This document shows, in pieces, positions 50,396 to 60,084 of a DNA stretch of 64,000 bases (position 1 is the stretch's first letter; each line of letters begins with the position of its first letter). The translations under genes were made by a program, and so were the position numbers. Below the pieces are notes generated by a model that ran no database searches, was not told the origin of the DNA, and saw only the letters and a list, made by a program, of their open reading frames with translations. The stretch is taken from positions 1-64,000 of IMG/VR virus record IMGVR_UViG_3300021093_003813. One strand, written 5' to 3'. This stretch comes from a virus.

Positions 50396-53287
50396 TTAGA
50401 AACTGCTAGTGGTTCCCACGTAAGTGGATGTAGTGGTTTGTGTGGTTGTGTAATTTGCCTCAAAATAACTTTCTAGAACTATATCTCCCCCAACATCTGT
50501 CGGGGTGATGCTGTCTGTGACATCCTTTTCTACATCTTTGTCGTCTGCGTCACTGATTGTGATGGTGTCTGTGGGAATCACATAATCCAGATTCAATTCT
50601 ACATCATCTCCCACTGTTACATCTTCTTGCAGGTCACTGGATGCATCATTCTGTTGGTTGAAGTTTCTGACCATGGTGTCAGACAATGTAACAGTATCCG
50701 ACAAGGTGAATTCCAATTCCTTCACAACCACGTCAGACATGGAGGCGTTATCTGCCAGAGTTAGTGGAATCACAATCAACAAGTTCACATTGTCTGATGT
50801 TGAAACAGAATCAGTCAATGGAGTGCTGACATCCAAAGACAAATTATCCGTGTTGTTTTGTGTATCAACTAACGTGTAATCAACATTCTTGGTCAATACA
50901 TCTGAGGTGCTGATGGTGTCTGTCTTGTTTAAATTCACATTCACAACACTGGCATCAGTCTGGTTGAAACTGTCTGTGAACACATAATTGGTGTTCAATG
51001 TCAACTCATCAGAGAAGGACACATCTTCTTGTAAATCAGATGTGGCGTCATTCTGTTGGTTGAAGTTTCTGACCATGATGTCAGACACATTAAGGGTGTC
51101 TGTGAATGCCATTTCTGTATTCAAGGTGACAATTTCTGTCGTGCCTATAGCATCAGTCTTGAATGGTTCCACAGAATTCACAGACACGTCTGAGGTTACC
51201 ACATCATCAGAGAATGGCTTGGTCACTGTGAATGCTGTTGCATCATTCATGGACACATCATCTTGCAAATCAGATGTGGCGTCATTCTGTTGATTGAAAT
51301 TGTAATTCAATGTGTCTGTGACACCCACGGAATCTGCCAACACAATGGCACTGCTGAGTATCACATTTTCAGACACAGTGACACCATCTGTGGCTATAGG
51401 CTCTAATGAAATGGTCAACACATCAGCACTGTTAACAGTATCAGTCTTACTGATGCTGTTGTTGAATGTCATCAAGTCTGAACTGTTGAAGGTGTCTGTT
51501 AAGGTTTCTAGAATTACGAGCGAAGCATTGAATGTTTCACTCAAGGTTACTGATTCAGTGAATGGCTTGCTGATGGTCTTGAGCACCAGTTCTGACGCTG
51601 TGACCGTGTCTTCCAGTTCACGGTATGGGAGGTCTTCAATATCCACCTGGTCAAATTCATCTTCTATTGTGACGGTGGGAGGTATGATGTCACCTGTGAG
51701 CAACAGATTGGCAAACATCTTGAACCCTGCAGGGTGTGTGCTCTTTAAGTAGATGTTTTTCCAGTTGGACAACTGTTCTGTGGTTTCAATGACATAGGAA
51801 TAAGGCTGGTAGTAGTCATTGTCTTGCAGTTTAATGATGTCAGACAAGAAGCCTGCATTATCCACATACTCACCTGGTGCATGATAGATGTGACCTGTGC
51901 TGAAGGTGATGGTGGCGGTAGAGGAACCAGAACGACCATTGTTGACATCCACGGTGAATGTTTCCACCGGTGTGAAGTCTGTGGAGATGTTCAGTTCCAA
52001 CACAGCACCTGTTCCAGAACCAGATGCTGTCAATGTGGTCAATGGAAGTCCTGTGATGAGATCCAATTCACTGCTATAGTTGGCACCACCATTCACCACA
52101 GTGACCTGTGTGATTTCTCCATCAGCCACCAACACACGGAACTCAGCACCTGTACCGTCGCCCACCAGATTTACTGCTGTGGCACCCACAGCATATCCAG
52201 AACCACCATCCAGAATGGTGACAGATTCAATCACACCTGTCTTGCGAACCAGGAACTTTTCACCACTATCCACAATGGACAACAACTTGATTTTACCACG
52301 TGTGGGAGCTGAAGCATAATCACCAAACAAAGTGTAATCTTCCAGGAAGTATTGTTCAGCAAAGGTGTTTTCAGTTTTCACCACACGAACAATGGCGTTG
52401 TTCTGTAAAGATTCAAAGGCGTAGGCAGCAGAACCTGTGGTGACTTCTGTGTAGTCGCCTGCAAAGTACAACCCTTCAATACCTGTTTCTGAGATGAAAA
52501 AGGTGTCATCTCGACGGAACCTGCTACCTGCTTCATCAACACTTACTACACGGGTCAACTGTTTGGAAATGGTGCCATAGGTGGTGGTGGTGTCACCAAC
52601 AAATTGCACGTACACGTGTGTATCATAGTTACCCAGACTGACAGCCAAATCAGTGTCAGCAGAAATATCATCCGGAAACACAAAATCAGGATTGATGTCC
52701 ACTTCCAACTGATAGATGTTGGGACGAGAGGTTTCATACACATCCAAACATCGTGTTGTAGTGGTTCTGGAGAAATTACCTGCACCTGAAATGAATTCCA
52801 GATAGGACAAGGTGATGATTTTTTCCTTCAACTCAAAGATGTTTTCATCAGGGAATCTGGTGGTTTCCACTTTGATGAAACGTTTTCTGCTCCATCGACC
52901 GTCTGAGGCGCGAAGGATAAAATCACCTGGATATTTTACTTCAGCTGTGTCATTGAACATGAAACGGAAAAACATTTCCGTGGCTGTTTCTGATCCCTTG
53001 GCTTCATAGTACTGATTGATGTACTTGATTAATTTTCTGTTGGCAAGGACGGTGTCACTGGGAAAATCATGAGTGAATTGAGCTCTGAAATATGGAATGA
53101 AGGCATCTAGTGTGATGTCAATATCTGTCCAATCAGAATTACTTAACAGAACATCATGAGCTTCACCCTCTTGTTCCAGAAATTTATAATAATATTCCAG
53201 AAATGTTACAAACTGCGGGTGTTCCACCCGCACAAATTCCGGGATTTGCCCGGAAATCAGATGATGTAACTTTCTCTTGATAGACAT
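50396..53287 (-). CDS. Baseplate wedge protein at the gp7 position, with C-terminal repeat array
   Basis: 963 residues. The N-terminus ISGQIPEFVRVEHPQFVTFLEYYYKFLEQEG (about 11-41), then QYYEAKGSETATEMFFRFMF (about 91-110), is shared by baseplate proteins of marine T4-like phages. Its place between gp6 and gp8 is that of T4 gp7 (1,032 residues), though I see no direct similarity. A GGSGY...GDGTGA module lies near 357-375. From about residue 550 to 930 the protein is a Ser/Asp/Thr/Val array (DSVSTSDNV, DTVTLSDTM type) with three copies of FNQQNDA(T/S)SDLQ. Confidence 0.7.
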   Translation of the reverse strand: MSIKRKLHHLISGQIPEFVRVEHPQFVTFLEYYYKFLEQEGEAHDVLLSNSDWTDIDITLDAFIPYFRAQFTHDFPSDTVLANRKLIKYINQYYEAKGSETATEMFFRFMFNDTAEVKYPGDFILRASDGRWSRKRFIKVETTRFPDENIFELKEKIITLSYLEFISGAGNFSRTTTTRCLDVYETSRPNIYQLEVDINPDFVFPDDISADTDLAVSLGNYDTHVYVQFVGDTTTTYGTISKQLTRVVSVDEAGSRFRRDDTFFISETGIEGLYFAGDYTEVTTGSAAYAFESLQNNAIVRVVKTENTFAEQYFLEDYTLFGDYASAPTRGKIKLLSIVDSGEKFLVRKTGVIESVTILDGGSGYAVGATAVNLVGDGTGAEFRVLVADGEITQVTVVNGGANYSSELDLITGLPLTTLTASGSGTGAVLELNISTDFTPVETFTVDVNNGRSGSSTATITFSTGHIYHAPGEYVDNAGFLSDIIKLQDNDYYQPYSYVIETTEQLSNWKNIYLKSTHPAGFKMFANLLLTGDIIPPTVTIEDEFDQVDIEDLPYRELEDTVTASELVLKTISKPFTESVTLSETFNASLVILETLTDTFNSSDLMTFNNSISKTDTVNSADVLTISLEPIATDGVTVSENVILSSAIVLADSVGVTDTLNYNFNQQNDATSDLQDDVSMNDATAFTVTKPFSDDVVTSDVSVNSVEPFKTDAIGTTEIVTLNTEMAFTDTLNVSDIMVRNFNQQNDATSDLQEDVSFSDELTLNTNYVFTDSFNQTDASVVNVNLNKTDTISTSDVLTKNVDYTLVDTQNNTDNLSLDVSTPLTDSVSTSDNVNLLIVIPLTLADNASMSDVVVKELEFTLSDTVTLSDTMVRNFNQQNDASSDLQEDVTVGDDVELNLDYVIPTDTITISDADDKDVEKDVTDSITPTDVGGDIVLESYFEANYTTTQTTTSTYVGTTSSF

Positions 53288-53289
53288 TG

Positions 53290-55173
53290 TTATTGTGTGA
53301 ATGGACGACAGCTAATAATCAAACCTGCTGAAATATTAGCTTCTGAATTGCTTTCACTATCATCTAGTGTTAGAATGTTATTTCTGGAAGGAGTTGCTTC
53401 TATAGAACTTGTAGCTGTCTCAGCTGTACGAACAATACTACTGGAAATGTTTTGATATAGTGGTTGAGGTTGTACATTTACATACACTTCATTTACATTA
53501 CCCACATATTCTGTGACAATAACATTTCGCAGTGTTACAATTCCTTGATTGTAATTAATGGTGCCTACATTTGCAATAGGTAAACGTGTATCTTGGTCCA
53601 CAAATTTTATAGTTCCTTCTCCATCCCTATTTGCAATAACATCATTGGCAAAATCTTGTAGATGTCCAAAATATGATAGGTTATTTACTGTAGTGATGAA
53701 GTTACTGCTTCTGAAGGTCTCTGGCTCAATAGCAGTTAAAAAATTCAATGTTTCAGAATATCCAGATGTATCACTAGTTCCAATAACAACACGTTTTTGT
53801 AGTCGAATTTGAAACACAGAACCTACAATGGAAGTGTTCAATTGTTTCACGGTTTCTGAAATTTTAGACAAAAAGAACGTTCTGTCCAAAGTACCCAATT
53901 CATTGTCAAAATAATCTTGAATACCTGCAATCACCAATGAACTCAATTCTGAAGCTTTCAATGAGGTCAATTTAGGATTGTAATTCACAATACCTTGCAA
54001 ACCAAGATAAACATATTCTGGATCCACAAACTCATGTTTGATGCTCATCACACTTCGTGGACGAAGAATGGTTTCTTTGATGAAGTCTTTATCAGCATTA
54101 GTTATGACTGCGTTCGTGATGGGATCAACAGAAATGAACACGGTACCGTAAACTGGAGGATCATTTTCTTCTCCTCCCCAAACAGTGACTTCTCTGGCTT
54201 TAGAAAAATTTTGTTTGATTAATGTTCGATAATCTGCTGCTGTAACAGCTCTGTTTCTGTTGGCATTGAACTTGGGTGCATTGAAACGAATACTATCAAC
54301 TGATTCTCTGAAAGAACCACCTGTTGCGGGTGAAACCAAAGTTATGGTAACCTCAGTTTCTCCATCAATATCACCAATAAGAGAAAAATCTCTGGCGCCA
54401 TTTGGTGCAGAACCTTCAGACACAAGGTAGGTCACAGTCACAATGTTTCCAGGTATAAGTGTAGCACCAACATTGCCATCACCAAACACAATGTGATATT
54501 GACCTGAATTGTTTTCTTCCACGAAGAACACTTTGCTGGTGTCAGTTATATTTACTATAGATGATGTTTTGGACCAATCTGTTGATGACAGGTCGGCTGA
54601 GGAAGTTTGAACAGCAACTTGTATTGTCGTGGTGTCTACGTTTCCATTAGGAATAATCAAAGGTCCAGATGTGTTGTCTGAACCAATCAAAAATGTGTTG
54701 GAAAGATAGATTCCTTCAATCAGTTCCACATCTTCAAACACAAACACCTCACCTTCACTTACTGTGGCTGTTTGATTTTCATTCACATTAAAGGTGTAGG
54801 TTTCTCCATTTATAGCTGCATTAAATTTAGTGCTATTAGTAATGCTTAATGTGTTACCTGCTGTGACATCCTTTGTTACTATCAGATCCACGGTGGCTTT
54901 TGCTGAAGTTGTGGACCTTGGACTGTATCCCAACATCTTAGCCAATGACACCACAGATGTTCTTTTGATGGCTGTATCAATGAACATCTCATTGGCTTGA
55001 AGATTTGCCAACACAGCATTGTAATGTGTGTTGTATGCCAACACATCCAACAACAAACTCAAAGCAGAACCACTGAAGTCATAATCTGTGAATTCAGTTT
55101 GTGCTGCCAGATAGGTTCGTAGATTGTTTTTAATAGTGTCAAAATCTAGCTCTGTGACATTTAGTTCAGCCAT
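53290..55173 (-). CDS. gp6: Baseplate wedge gp6
   Basis: The wedge subunit that ties six wedges into the baseplate ring. 627 residues (T4: 660). The N-terminus LDFDTIKNNLRTYLAAQTEFTDYDFSGSALSLLLDVLAYNTHYNA (about 9-53), then IKRTSVVSLAKMLGYSPRS, is the conserved gp6 opening. NRAVTAADYRTLIKQNFSKAREVTVWGGEENDPP (about 303-336) is the J-family/gp6 core. Its stop and start overlap or touch gp25 and the gp7-position gene. Confidence 0.95.
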   Translation of the reverse strand: MAELNVTELDFDTIKNNLRTYLAAQTEFTDYDFSGSALSLLLDVLAYNTHYNAVLANLQANEMFIDTAIKRTSVVSLAKMLGYSPRSTTSAKATVDLIVTKDVTAGNTLSITNSTKFNAAINGETYTFNVNENQTATVSEGEVFVFEDVELIEGIYLSNTFLIGSDNTSGPLIIPNGNVDTTTIQVAVQTSSADLSSTDWSKTSSIVNITDTSKVFFVEENNSGQYHIVFGDGNVGATLIPGNIVTVTYLVSEGSAPNGARDFSLIGDIDGETEVTITLVSPATGGSFRESVDSIRFNAPKFNANRNRAVTAADYRTLIKQNFSKAREVTVWGGEENDPPVYGTVFISVDPITNAVITNADKDFIKETILRPRSVMSIKHEFVDPEYVYLGLQGIVNYNPKLTSLKASELSSLVIAGIQDYFDNELGTLDRTFFLSKISETVKQLNTSIVGSVFQIRLQKRVVIGTSDTSGYSETLNFLTAIEPETFRSSNFITTVNNLSYFGHLQDFANDVIANRDGEGTIKFVDQDTRLPIANVGTINYNQGIVTLRNVIVTEYVGNVNEVYVNVQPQPLYQNISSSIVRTAETATSSIEATPSRNNILTLDDSESNSEANISAGLIISCRPFTQ

Positions 55174-55571
55174 TATCGTAATCTCTCTAAAGTAACCGTA
55201 AGGGAAGTTGGTTGATTGATACCTATGACAGTGAAATACAGAGAAATCTCATAGGCATTGTCATCTTCAAAAGGAAACACCACCACTTGTTCCAAAGCAA
55301 TGCGAGGCTCATACAAACTGATGGTGTTTTCAATACTACGTTTTATAGCCATGGTTGTGATAGCATCCACAGGCTCAAACAACAAATTACGTAAAGGTGA
55401 CCCAATGTTAGGTTGAAACAATCTTTCTCCCAAGTTGGTGTTCAACAATAATTTCAAAGATTGTTTTATAGAATTGGCATCTATTTTTTTCAACACATCC
55501 TGAGTTTGTGGATGTGCTGCAAAAGACAAGTCCAAATCTTTGTACAGTTTGTTGGGAGAAAGAATAGGCAT
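55173..55571 (-). CDS. gp25: Baseplate wedge gp25
   Basis: Small wedge/sheath-initiator subunit with a lysozyme-like fold name but structural role. 132 residues (T4: 132). KDLDLSFAAHPQTQDVLKKIDANSIKQSLKLLLNTNLGERLFQPNIGSPLRNLLFEP (about 11-67) is the gp25 family pattern, including GER.F.P..GS.L..LLFE. The message starts very close: a TATAAATA octamer lies 10 bases before ATG and no Shine-Dalgarno is visible, so translation may be leaderless or coupled to gp5. Confidence 0.95.
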   Translation of the reverse strand: MPILSPNKLYKDLDLSFAAHPQTQDVLKKIDANSIKQSLKLLLNTNLGERLFQPNIGSPLRNLLFEPVDAITTMAIKRSIENTISLYEPRIALEQVVVFPFEDDNAYEISLYFTVIGINQPTSLTVTLERLR

Positions 55572-55580
55572 TTTATTGAA

Positions 55581-55588
55581 TATTTATA
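55581..55588 (-). promoter_or_regulatory. Late promoter TATAAATA immediately before gp25
   Basis: Exact octamer on the minus strand in the 20-base gp5-gp25 gap. The expected start point (near 55,575) is about four bases before the ATG. Confidence 0.7.
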
Positions 55589-55591
55589 TGG

Positions 55592-58120
55592 TTATGCGAG
55601 GGCTATAAACTTGTTGAATTCCTTCTGACGGTCTGCCAATCCATTGTACCCACCGTTCACAACTTTAGTTACAGGAGAGACAGCTTCCAGACCTCCGTCT
55701 GCCTTGGAGTTAAGATTTCTGGTGCTCCAGAACCAGGCAGCTGACAACAAAGGATATTTGGTGGCTACCAGGTCAGGGTTGGCCACCACATCGTCAGGAA
55801 CAAACTTCCTGAATGCTATATAGTTGGATTTACCCGTCAATTGAATGTAACCACGACCACGATACTTGAATCCTTCACCTGAGGCTTCTGGGCCATTACC
55901 TATTCTATTAGCATAGGCGCGACTAGCAATTCTTTCAGGCTGTCTTTCATATTGTTTGGCTATCTCATCAGTAGGGAAATATTTGCCAAAAACAGCTCTT
56001 AAACTTTTCCAGCTGTAGTTTAGATTTTCTTGCACCGCTTTGAAATGACCGGACTCATGTGAACATTGTGCCAGGAAGTGAGACAGACGTTGTGGTGTGT
56101 TGATTTTGAATTTACACACCACTTCAGGAATCTGTAGCCGCACTGTTTCTGGGATTTTGTTCTTCAATTTTTCTATGTAAGTAGCCATTGCTGGTGATAG
56201 ACAATCATCCGTAACTGTTGCAGCGGGGGCGGGTTCCTGACAGCTATCTGGAAGATGAACAAATTTCATCTTTCTGCCGGGATTAGGATACTTCACAAAA
56301 CATCCACATCCTGAGCGATCGAATCCAGCTCCCCCAGTGGTGTTTCCTTCAATAGTTTTTAATCGTTTGTCAGGAGCTGCATCTGGATAGATGCCAGCCA
56401 CGATACCTATGTGATTGGCATGGTTGGGTCTGGCTGGATCACCATAATATAAAATAGCAGCTCCCAACTTGGGTGTATTAGACAATAGACCTTTAGCCTC
56501 TCCCCATTCATGCCAACCACGGCAGGCAGCTGGATCTTTGGGAGGTGTTGGAGCACCTGCAGCTTTCCACCAATAGGTCACAGCTGAAGCACACCACTCA
56601 ACACCTTTACCTGTGTTTTTCAATTGTTGTTGATGGAATGCATAAGATGTGGTGCTCTTCACCATTTCATCTATGATGCCTAACTGCCCGGCGGGTAGTT
56701 CACCGCCACCTACCTTACCACCTGTGTTTTTTGCTGCTCCTGCACCAGTACCTGTTTCCAACATACCAACGTGTTTCATGGCTTCTTCAATAACTTGCTT
56801 GGCAAGCTCACATGTGGCTTGTTGTGGTTCAGGATTGGATGCAGGGGCAGAAATGACTTCTGCCACATCTCCTTCAGATTGTTTCAATGATGCATATTCT
56901 TGGGACATTGGGTCATCTAAAGCTCTGGCTTCCAATGCTTCAGCAAAATAAGCAGCACGTTGTTCAGGTGTCAGTGTGAATCCAGGAGGTGTGATTTCTG
57001 GTTCTTCCGGTGTTTTTTCCTCAACTGCGTCAGCAGGTGTGGCTGCGGTGTAAGGAACAGGTGTTGGAGGAGAAACTGACAAGGCTCCTTTGAATGTACC
57101 TTGAATGATGTTTCCTGATGTGATGGGACTGGTGAGAGAAGTTTTTGTGGCAGCTTCCAATTTCAAATTGGATCCTGAATTTATGCTAATGTCAGAAGAA
57201 GAAACCACATCAATAGATCCCTTGGTATCAACATTGACATCTTTGCCTGCAATCATATCAATTTTTCCTGCCACATTCAATTCATAATCACCGTGTACTT
57301 GTGTTTTTAGGTTTCCATCCACCTGCAAATTGCAATTGTTTTTCACATAAATGTTGCAACTACCTTCCACAGTGATATTGGCTTTACCTTTGATATTAAC
57401 AAAACCATTACAATCAATGATGTGATAATCATCACCGACAATATGACGAATCATAGTACCGGCTCCATCCACTTCTACATAAGTTCCTTTGGTGTGATAG
57501 ATGTGTAATCTTTCAGCACCAGGACTATCATCCAGTTCAATAACATGACCGCTTTCTGTTTGTGTTACATGATTGTAAGGATATTTCGGGCCGTAAGGAA
57601 TTTCTGGTTGTTCCCAGGTACCACCGTTATTGGCAACATCCACTAAAGTGACACGTGCCTCCTTCTTTTTTTCAACAATGGTTTCTTGTACTTTTTGATT
57701 TCTGGCTAAACGATTGGTGTCAGGTTCATTGATGTATTCAGGGAGTGGATATTTGTTGGTGGGATCTTGGAATCCATAATTACTGGTGTTTTTCAACTTG
57801 TCATAGTAGGAACGAGCCATGACACCACCAATGGTTCCCATTATCAAAGGTTCTTGACAATCTTCACCATCTCGGAAGAATCCCACAACCCAAGTGCCTT
57901 CCACTGGACCTATAGGTGTGGTTCCAATACCTGACATGGCAGCAGAGGTGATGGGTTGCATGGGATATGCCCATGGCAAACTATAAGTGGGTAGTTCTAC
58001 TTTGTCTGCGGTGTGATAACCAACACAGCGAACTTTACATCTACCTAAAAAAAGTGGGTCATTTCTATCTTCAACAACACCCACCCACCAGAAAAATCCA
58101 TTGCCGTAAATGTTTTCCAT
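55592..58120 (-). CDS. gp5: Baseplate hub gp5 with two C-terminal wall-hydrolase domains
   Basis: 842 residues. An OB-fold start (GFFWWVGVVEDRNDPLFLGRCKVR, 8-31, and GTWVVGFFRDGEDCQEPLIMGT, 75-96) is the gp5/VgrG hub. A beta-helix needle spans about 190-335 with octad repeats (KGKANITVEGSCNIYV, VDGNLKTQVHGDYELNV). After a Pro/Glu linker comes a CHAP-like cysteine peptidase/amidase (about 435-625; Cys510 in GVEWCASAV, His570 in NHANHIGIV). Last is a GH19 muramidase/chitinase-like domain (about 640-842; candidate catalytic Glu689 in CSHESGHF, then QENLNYS and YRGRGYIQLTG). T4 gp5 has a different lysozyme between OB and needle. Confidence 0.9.
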   Translation of the reverse strand: MENIYGNGFFWWVGVVEDRNDPLFLGRCKVRCVGYHTADKVELPTYSLPWAYPMQPITSAAMSGIGTTPIGPVEGTWVVGFFRDGEDCQEPLIMGTIGGVMARSYYDKLKNTSNYGFQDPTNKYPLPEYINEPDTNRLARNQKVQETIVEKKKEARVTLVDVANNGGTWEQPEIPYGPKYPYNHVTQTESGHVIELDDSPGAERLHIYHTKGTYVEVDGAGTMIRHIVGDDYHIIDCNGFVNIKGKANITVEGSCNIYVKNNCNLQVDGNLKTQVHGDYELNVAGKIDMIAGKDVNVDTKGSIDVVSSSDISINSGSNLKLEAATKTSLTSPITSGNIIQGTFKGALSVSPPTPVPYTAATPADAVEEKTPEEPEITPPGFTLTPEQRAAYFAEALEARALDDPMSQEYASLKQSEGDVAEVISAPASNPEPQQATCELAKQVIEEAMKHVGMLETGTGAGAAKNTGGKVGGGELPAGQLGIIDEMVKSTTSYAFHQQQLKNTGKGVEWCASAVTYWWKAAGAPTPPKDPAACRGWHEWGEAKGLLSNTPKLGAAILYYGDPARPNHANHIGIVAGIYPDAAPDKRLKTIEGNTTGGAGFDRSGCGCFVKYPNPGRKMKFVHLPDSCQEPAPAATVTDDCLSPAMATYIEKLKNKIPETVRLQIPEVVCKFKINTPQRLSHFLAQCSHESGHFKAVQENLNYSWKSLRAVFGKYFPTDEIAKQYERQPERIASRAYANRIGNGPEASGEGFKYRGRGYIQLTGKSNYIAFRKFVPDDVVANPDLVATKYPLLSAAWFWSTRNLNSKADGGLEAVSPVTKVVNGGYNGLADRQKEFNKFIALA

Positions 58121-58121
58121 A

Positions 58122-59378
58122 TTATGGTAGTTCCTTTTGATATGAATCTTTCATGACTTCCATGTACATTGTATGCTTTTTAGCCACAATGCTATGCCGA
58201 ATAGCTGTCACCAGATAGTTTCCTGAAAGATATTGGTCTATTAAATCTCTACCAGTTGCTTGATTTAAATCACGTTCTGTTGATTTCGGAATGTTCAGAA
58301 CAACTACTTTTCCCACTTCCATGTCTGTTCTTCCTAGGACTTCAACCATCAAATGAAAGTTACTGGCTTCATACATCAAACTGTTTCTTTGTGCTGCCCA
58401 TTTTTCAAACAATGGATCCTTGGTTTCTTCAAACATGCTGTATTGTTTGGTTCTTACACGACGAAACATATCTGGTTTTCTTGGTATTGTTTGAGGAAAT
58501 GTTTGAGATTTTCCTGTATCATGCAAATTCAACACTTTGTTATGATATTCAAACTGATTATGAAAATTTTCATAATATTGTTTCAACGTGATGTCATGAG
58601 TTATCAAATTGCTAGCATAGTATCCAAAATCTTGAGCTTGAAACACGTCAAAAAATGTGGAAGGACTGATGTTCAAAATTCTTCTGAATTGAACACTAAC
58701 ATTCAATGCTTCTTCTGTGGCCGCAGTGGCACTGTATTGAAATGTGTCATATGGATTGCTTACACCCTGGCGAATCAAGTGTTCAATGCTAGTCAAATAG
58801 AAATTTTTGTTGCCTTCAAAGAACACCACATTAGGAGCATTTTTGTAACTTCTGGTGACTATCCAGTTGATTAATTTCAATGGTGACCAGTAAGGTGACA
58901 CCACAGTAGTGCTGGACAGATGTTCCTCTAGAATTTTTAATTCTTTTTTATCTTTCAGGTATTTGTTAAACACAGCCTGAATGATTTCATGAGTTTTTCC
59001 AGAAAACTGTTTACTGATACGTGTGATGTTGTCTGTTAATGCTTCCAATGAAATCAAACTGATGCTGTATATTTGTTGTGTGTTGTCTATAATACGTTCT
59101 TCCACACCATTCACATAGAACTGCTTTTTAAACACACTTTCTCGAAATTGCGGTGTTCGAAATTGTATTGTGACTTGTTCAATACCTGCCAAGGGCAATT
59201 GTGTGATGAAGCTGGCAGAGTCTTTAACCACGATGTATCCAGTCATCACACTGGAAAAAATGTCCTCGTAGATGGATGTTTCCAACACCAGGTTACGAAT
59301 GTCAAATTTTTTACCGCCCGCAGTTACAGATATTTCTTCAATTTTGATATCACCTGCTTCTAGAATTGCATCCGGCAT
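58122..59378 (-). CDS. Putative baseplate hub protein (gp27-like)
   Basis: 418 residues (T4 gp27: 391), encoded one base before gp5. The N-terminal part FDIRNLVLETSIYEDIFSSVMTGYIVVKDS (about 24-53), then GIEQVTIQFRTP, YSISLISLEALTDNITRISKQFSG and HEIIQAVFNKYL, is the pattern of hub/VgrG-N barrels (strand pairs around a domain like gpD/gp27). I infer that it forms the trimeric hub that carries gp5 and joins the tube. Direct similarity to T4 gp27 is not obvious by eye. Confidence 0.65.
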   Translation of the reverse strand: MPDAILEAGDIKIEEISVTAGGKKFDIRNLVLETSIYEDIFSSVMTGYIVVKDSASFITQLPLAGIEQVTIQFRTPQFRESVFKKQFYVNGVEERIIDNTQQIYSISLISLEALTDNITRISKQFSGKTHEIIQAVFNKYLKDKKELKILEEHLSSTTVVSPYWSPLKLINWIVTRSYKNAPNVVFFEGNKNFYLTSIEHLIRQGVSNPYDTFQYSATAATEEALNVSVQFRRILNISPSTFFDVFQAQDFGYYASNLITHDITLKQYYENFHNQFEYHNKVLNLHDTGKSQTFPQTIPRKPDMFRRVRTKQYSMFEETKDPLFEKWAAQRNSLMYEASNFHLMVEVLGRTDMEVGKVVVLNIPKSTERDLNQATGRDLIDQYLSGNYLVTAIRHSIVAKKHTMYMEVMKDSYQKELP

Positions 59379-60082
59379 TATCCATCACCATTAATTAAAT
59401 CAGTGAATTGTTGTACCACAGCTTCTACATACAGGCTGCTCAACACTTTGATGGGTCTTTTGGCATCATTCACATCCACTTCATGTTGATAGTTTGTGAC
59501 AGGATTGGTGGAGGCAGAATATCCTTCATCCACAATGTATCCTATTTCTGTATCATAATAATGATGCACATCTTCTTCTGGATCCGTTACAGAACTGATA
59601 GGCAAATCTTCTGTTTCTTGCGTGATGTTGTTCAACACATTGTCTGTTGTTAGAATAATTTTTCCCACCTGAGAACGCATGTGTACAACATCATCTACAA
59701 TTTTAGTTACCAGAAACTTTCCATCATTGTCTGAGGTGATGACATCATCAGCAGCATATTCTGATGAATCCGGCACTTCAATTTTGAAATCATACTTCAG
59801 ATACACCAAGTCTGTAACTTGTGCATCTGGGATAGGCCATTCTTCTCTGGGATTGGTGATGTCATTCACCAGCAACACCAACCAGTGATACATTGGTTTT
59901 CCGTAGAACAAATTGCTCACCATTTCAGGTGTTTCACCATCTTTCACTAGATGTTGATCCATGAACACTGTGTTTTCACGAAATTTTTCTGACAAGGAAA
60001 CTCGACGAAGAAAATCCGTGATGATGATGGGTTTGTTGTTGCTTTGAACCAGTACTGCAGGAAATCGTGAAAAGTAGTCCAT
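59378..60082 (-). CDS. gp53: Baseplate wedge gp53
   Basis: The last wedge subunit to assemble, linking wedges. 234 residues (T4: 196). The N-terminus DYFSRFPAVLVQSNNKPIIITDFLRRVSLSEKF (2-34), then LVKDGETPEMVSNLFYGKPMYHWLVLLVNDITNPREEWPI (about 46-85), is the strongly conserved gp53 signature. The acidic second half (about 100-200) is longer than in T4. Overlaps the hub gene by one base. Confidence 0.93.
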   Translation of the reverse strand: MDYFSRFPAVLVQSNNKPIIITDFLRRVSLSEKFRENTVFMDQHLVKDGETPEMVSNLFYGKPMYHWLVLLVNDITNPREEWPIPDAQVTDLVYLKYDFKIEVPDSSEYAADDVITSDNDGKFLVTKIVDDVVHMRSQVGKIILTTDNVLNNITQETEDLPISSVTDPEEDVHHYYDTEIGYIVDEGYSASTNPVTNYQHEVDVNDAKRPIKVLSSLYVEAVVQQFTDLINGDG

Positions 60083-60084
60083 GA

